NCBI GenBank assembly: GCA_008711295.1
Contig: VUYV01000088.1
Location: 3,621,217-3,685,216 of the forward strand
Direction of reading: 5' to 3'
Source of the DNA: Anarhynchus alexandrinus
Lineage: Eukaryota > Chordata > Aves > Charadriiformes > Charadriidae
Length of the DNA: 64,000 nt
Made by a program: the position numbers and the translations under genes. This document shows positions 61,501-64,000 of this stretch, in pieces (the stretch's first letter is position 1; every line of letters starts with the position of its first letter). The notes below the pieces were generated by a model, which did not search any database, had not been told where the DNA came from, and saw only the letters and a list, made by a program, of their open reading frames with translations.

Positions 61501-63800
61501 AACAGTCTACAGAAAATGAGGGCTAGCACTGAGCTCGTTGGGGGTGCCTGAAATGAAAAGATTAGAAAGGTTTTGGGTGTTGTTCTTACAATGGTTTCAA
61601 TGGAAGAACACTACCTTGTCGTAAATTTCCCATACAAAATTTAAGTTTTAGCACCAATTCTAATACCGTCAGATGTTTGCCTCCAATCTTCTGTTTGAGA
61701 AATGCTGTTATGTTTCCTCACATGAGTAATAGCTTGAGTGATTTAAATCCCACTTTCCTTTGTAGATAGAGTTTTTGGTTATACTCCATCCCCATGAGGT
61801 ATCAGGATGTTCCCACTTGCAGAAGCTATACCTCACAGGAATTGTCAACCAGCTGTGTAGCTGAGCCCAGGAAACAGGGACATGAGGCTTCTGACCCATT
61901 ATTCACATGGGATACCCATAAGAATAAAATCACTGAATTTCAGGGCATTCCATTTTTCAACACTACTTTGAAAATTTTTCTTTAAAAGAAACCTTTTCTG
62001 GGAAAAATAGCTTTAATCAGCAATCCAGTCTTTTGTTGGTGAAAAAAGTTCAATATAAATTCTTCAAATATTTCTGGAAAAGAAACCCGGTAGGCTAAGA
62101 AATGTCAAAACGTAGGTGGTATGAGCTGGAAAGATGGTAGAGTCACTACTAATGACCAGATTGTATGACTGATCGATGAGATGGAAGAAGATGGCATCAG
62201 TGGCAGTGGGTAAAGAAGGAAGTGAGAAGGAGGAGGAAGAGGAGGAAAACAGAGCAAGGCAGCATTTCAGTGGAGCTGCGTTCAGAAGAGGGAGCATACA
62301 GGGCAAAGGGCTGCGAGCAACTTGAACACAGTGCAAAGCACAAAAGCTTTTTGTTTTCTCTTCTTCACTTTCTGAAGCCCGATGAACCCTTGCCTCCAAG
62401 GCACCTAATCAAAGATAAAAGGAAAACAATGAAAAAAATGAATAAAAGGAAAATATAAGGAAAAAAACAATAAATTCCGTTCATGTATAAGGATGGCTAT
62501 ATCCTTCTGCACCCACAGATCTATTAGTGAAAACATTTTAGTTCAGTGTAATGTTTTGGTCACAATTCCTCAGTGCAGCATGAAAGTAATTAAACAAAAT
62601 AAAGAGGTCTGCAGAGGCATCAAACTCCCACCTCCCAGCTATGTTATGAAACTTAAGTCTGGTTACAGCCAGAGACCAAGCAAAGAAGTTTGCTAAACAT
62701 TTCTTCCTTTTCTATATCAAAAAAAAATAGTCCCTTTTTTTTCCCCTCACAGAAAAGGGTCATTGTGTCTCAGTCTGTTGGTGGGATTCCTTTCAACCCA
62801 AAACTTTATTTTATATGACCATTTTTATTCATGATTGTAGCTAGGGGGCCTGGTCCTATTTTCACACTAGGAAAATTCAGTCGATTTCAATACAGCCAGT
62901 CGTGGTCAGACTTCTGCAAATGAGATTAGAATTGAGCCTATGTCAAACACAGTAGAGCCAGAAAAAGATTTATTTCTATCATTGAACTCTTCGGGTGAGG
63001 ATTTGTCCCATTAAAATGTATTATCTGTTATACTTTGGACAGCATGGCCAAACCAAGCTAACACTCAAAATTGGATGTTTGGAAGGAACAGGTTTCTGGT
63101 TTTCTCCATCAACACAAATTCATTCAAGAGCTTTTGCTGATCTGGGGACTTTTTAAAGAGCCAAAGAGACGGTTCTGCAAAGATCACGAAGACCTGAACC
63201 AACATCTTTGGCGAAAGGCCTGGGCTGTGTTTCAATGAAACGAGAAGGTGTTGTTCAGGCTGGAAGCTGCACACTCTTTTACAGCCATTGATGCATTGGC
63301 TACAATATTTATTGCATGCCCAACCTTCAGGTGATTTGTGTTTGTGGGGTGAGCAGGGCCCTGTGCTCACTTCAGGATTGTGCAAGTGACCTGCTGAATC
63401 TTGGGTTTCTTCTGATACCCATTCATTAATAAGTAAAACAATTCTATTTCTTTAGCACTAACCAGCAACAGATGCAGTCAAAACAACTAAGATCACCCAC
63501 AGGAGTGTGTATCCCATCTTACCAGAAGCTTAAAAATTACCAGGACAACTACTCCTACAAAATTCCAGCGCCACCCCCAAAATGGTCCTGGGTGAAACAG
63601 CTAGAAACGTGGTTTTCAATAACTGCCGCTGTGTCTGCCAACTACTTCTATGGAGGATCCCCAGGAGAAATGTTCCCATTGCCAGTCCTGTTTATAAATT
63701 TCCTTGTTTGACCTTGAATATTTCCACTCTGTCTCTGACGGAGGTGGCTGTTGTTGTGCCTCCAACCGTTTACCCTGGATAGTCAGGTCTGGACACCCAC

Positions 63801-63895
63801 AGTAGGTGTCTAAAGTATTCAGTGTAGGTACTTTTTGATGCTAAAGCCACAATACGTGTCTAAAGTATTTAGCATCGATAGGTACCTAAATGCCC
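63801..63895. repeat. Imperfect two-copy repeat, 50-base spacing
   Basis: GTGTCTAAAGTATT(C/T)AG occurs at about 63806 and again 50 bases later at about 63856. Each copy is followed within about 15 bases by TAGGTAC, consistent with an old tandem duplication with changes. Confidence 0.7.
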
Positions 63896-64000
63896 AATGA
63901 AATCCTGGAGGGATCATCAGTTTTAAAGGATCCTAGGCAGCCAAATATCTTTGAGAGTTTGAAAGCCATTAGTCTATACCGACCTTTATTGTTTTCCCTC

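Larger units (their letters stand above)
54105..64000. other. Unique non-coding DNA with small duplications and A-rich tracts
   Basis: No CR1, LTR or recognisable gene in almost 10 kb. Structured items are a 15-base duplication at about 54766-54800, an A16 run at 55250-55265, a 19-base perfect duplication at 56473-56510, an A/C-rich tract at 58498-58581, and a 50-base-spaced repeat at 63801-63895. A 79-codon ATG-initiated frame at 63472-63711 follows an acceptor-like AACAG, but its product (ending VLFINFLV) matches nothing I recognise. Confidence 0.5.

Overview
The window is vertebrate nuclear DNA, and specifically bird DNA. The main evidence is a dense set of CR1 LINE copies with the avian 3' ends: a short conserved 3' region followed by one to three copies of the octamer ATTCTATG/ATTCTGTG. 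There are also two solo-LTR-like segments of avian endogenous retrovirus type. The LTR types suggest a neoavian bird, but I cannot name the species. Base composition is AT-leaning and looks intergenic or deeply intronic. I found no operons, rRNA, tRNA, CRISPR array, phage or bacterial feature, and no protein-coding host gene that I can name.

Layout: 0.8-3.1 kb holds two antisense LTRs. The second has a CR1 tail inserted in it and a perfect CRE palindrome. At 3-9 kb the DNA is unique, with one small exon-like ORF encoding a membrane helix (5711-5868) and a second exon-shaped segment (6776-6878). Short antisense CR1 copies follow at 8.9, 10.9, 15.0 and 17.3 kb. A much older sense CR1 lies at 20.4-21.1 kb and a young sense tail at 25.0 kb. 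Two old antisense CR1/L3-type reverse-transcriptase remnants lie at 28.7-31.2 kb. The longest young CR1, about 1.06 kb with the reverse-transcriptase FADD box, is at 36.7-37.75 kb. Antisense CR1 copies lie at 40.2 and 43.3 kb, and a cluster of four CR1 copies spans 50.0-54.1 kb. From 54.1 to 64 kb the DNA is unique, with low-complexity tracts and two small tandem duplications.

Nothing here works together as a pathway. The window is best read as a record of retroposon insertions of different ages in non-coding DNA. The most checkable points are the membrane-helix ORF at 5.7 kb, the LTR with its nested CR1 and intact CRE, the inverted repeat at the 5' junction of the 17.3 kb CR1, the double overlapping hairpin at 44.3 kb, and the local duplications. 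I did not find a convincing undescribed biological system.
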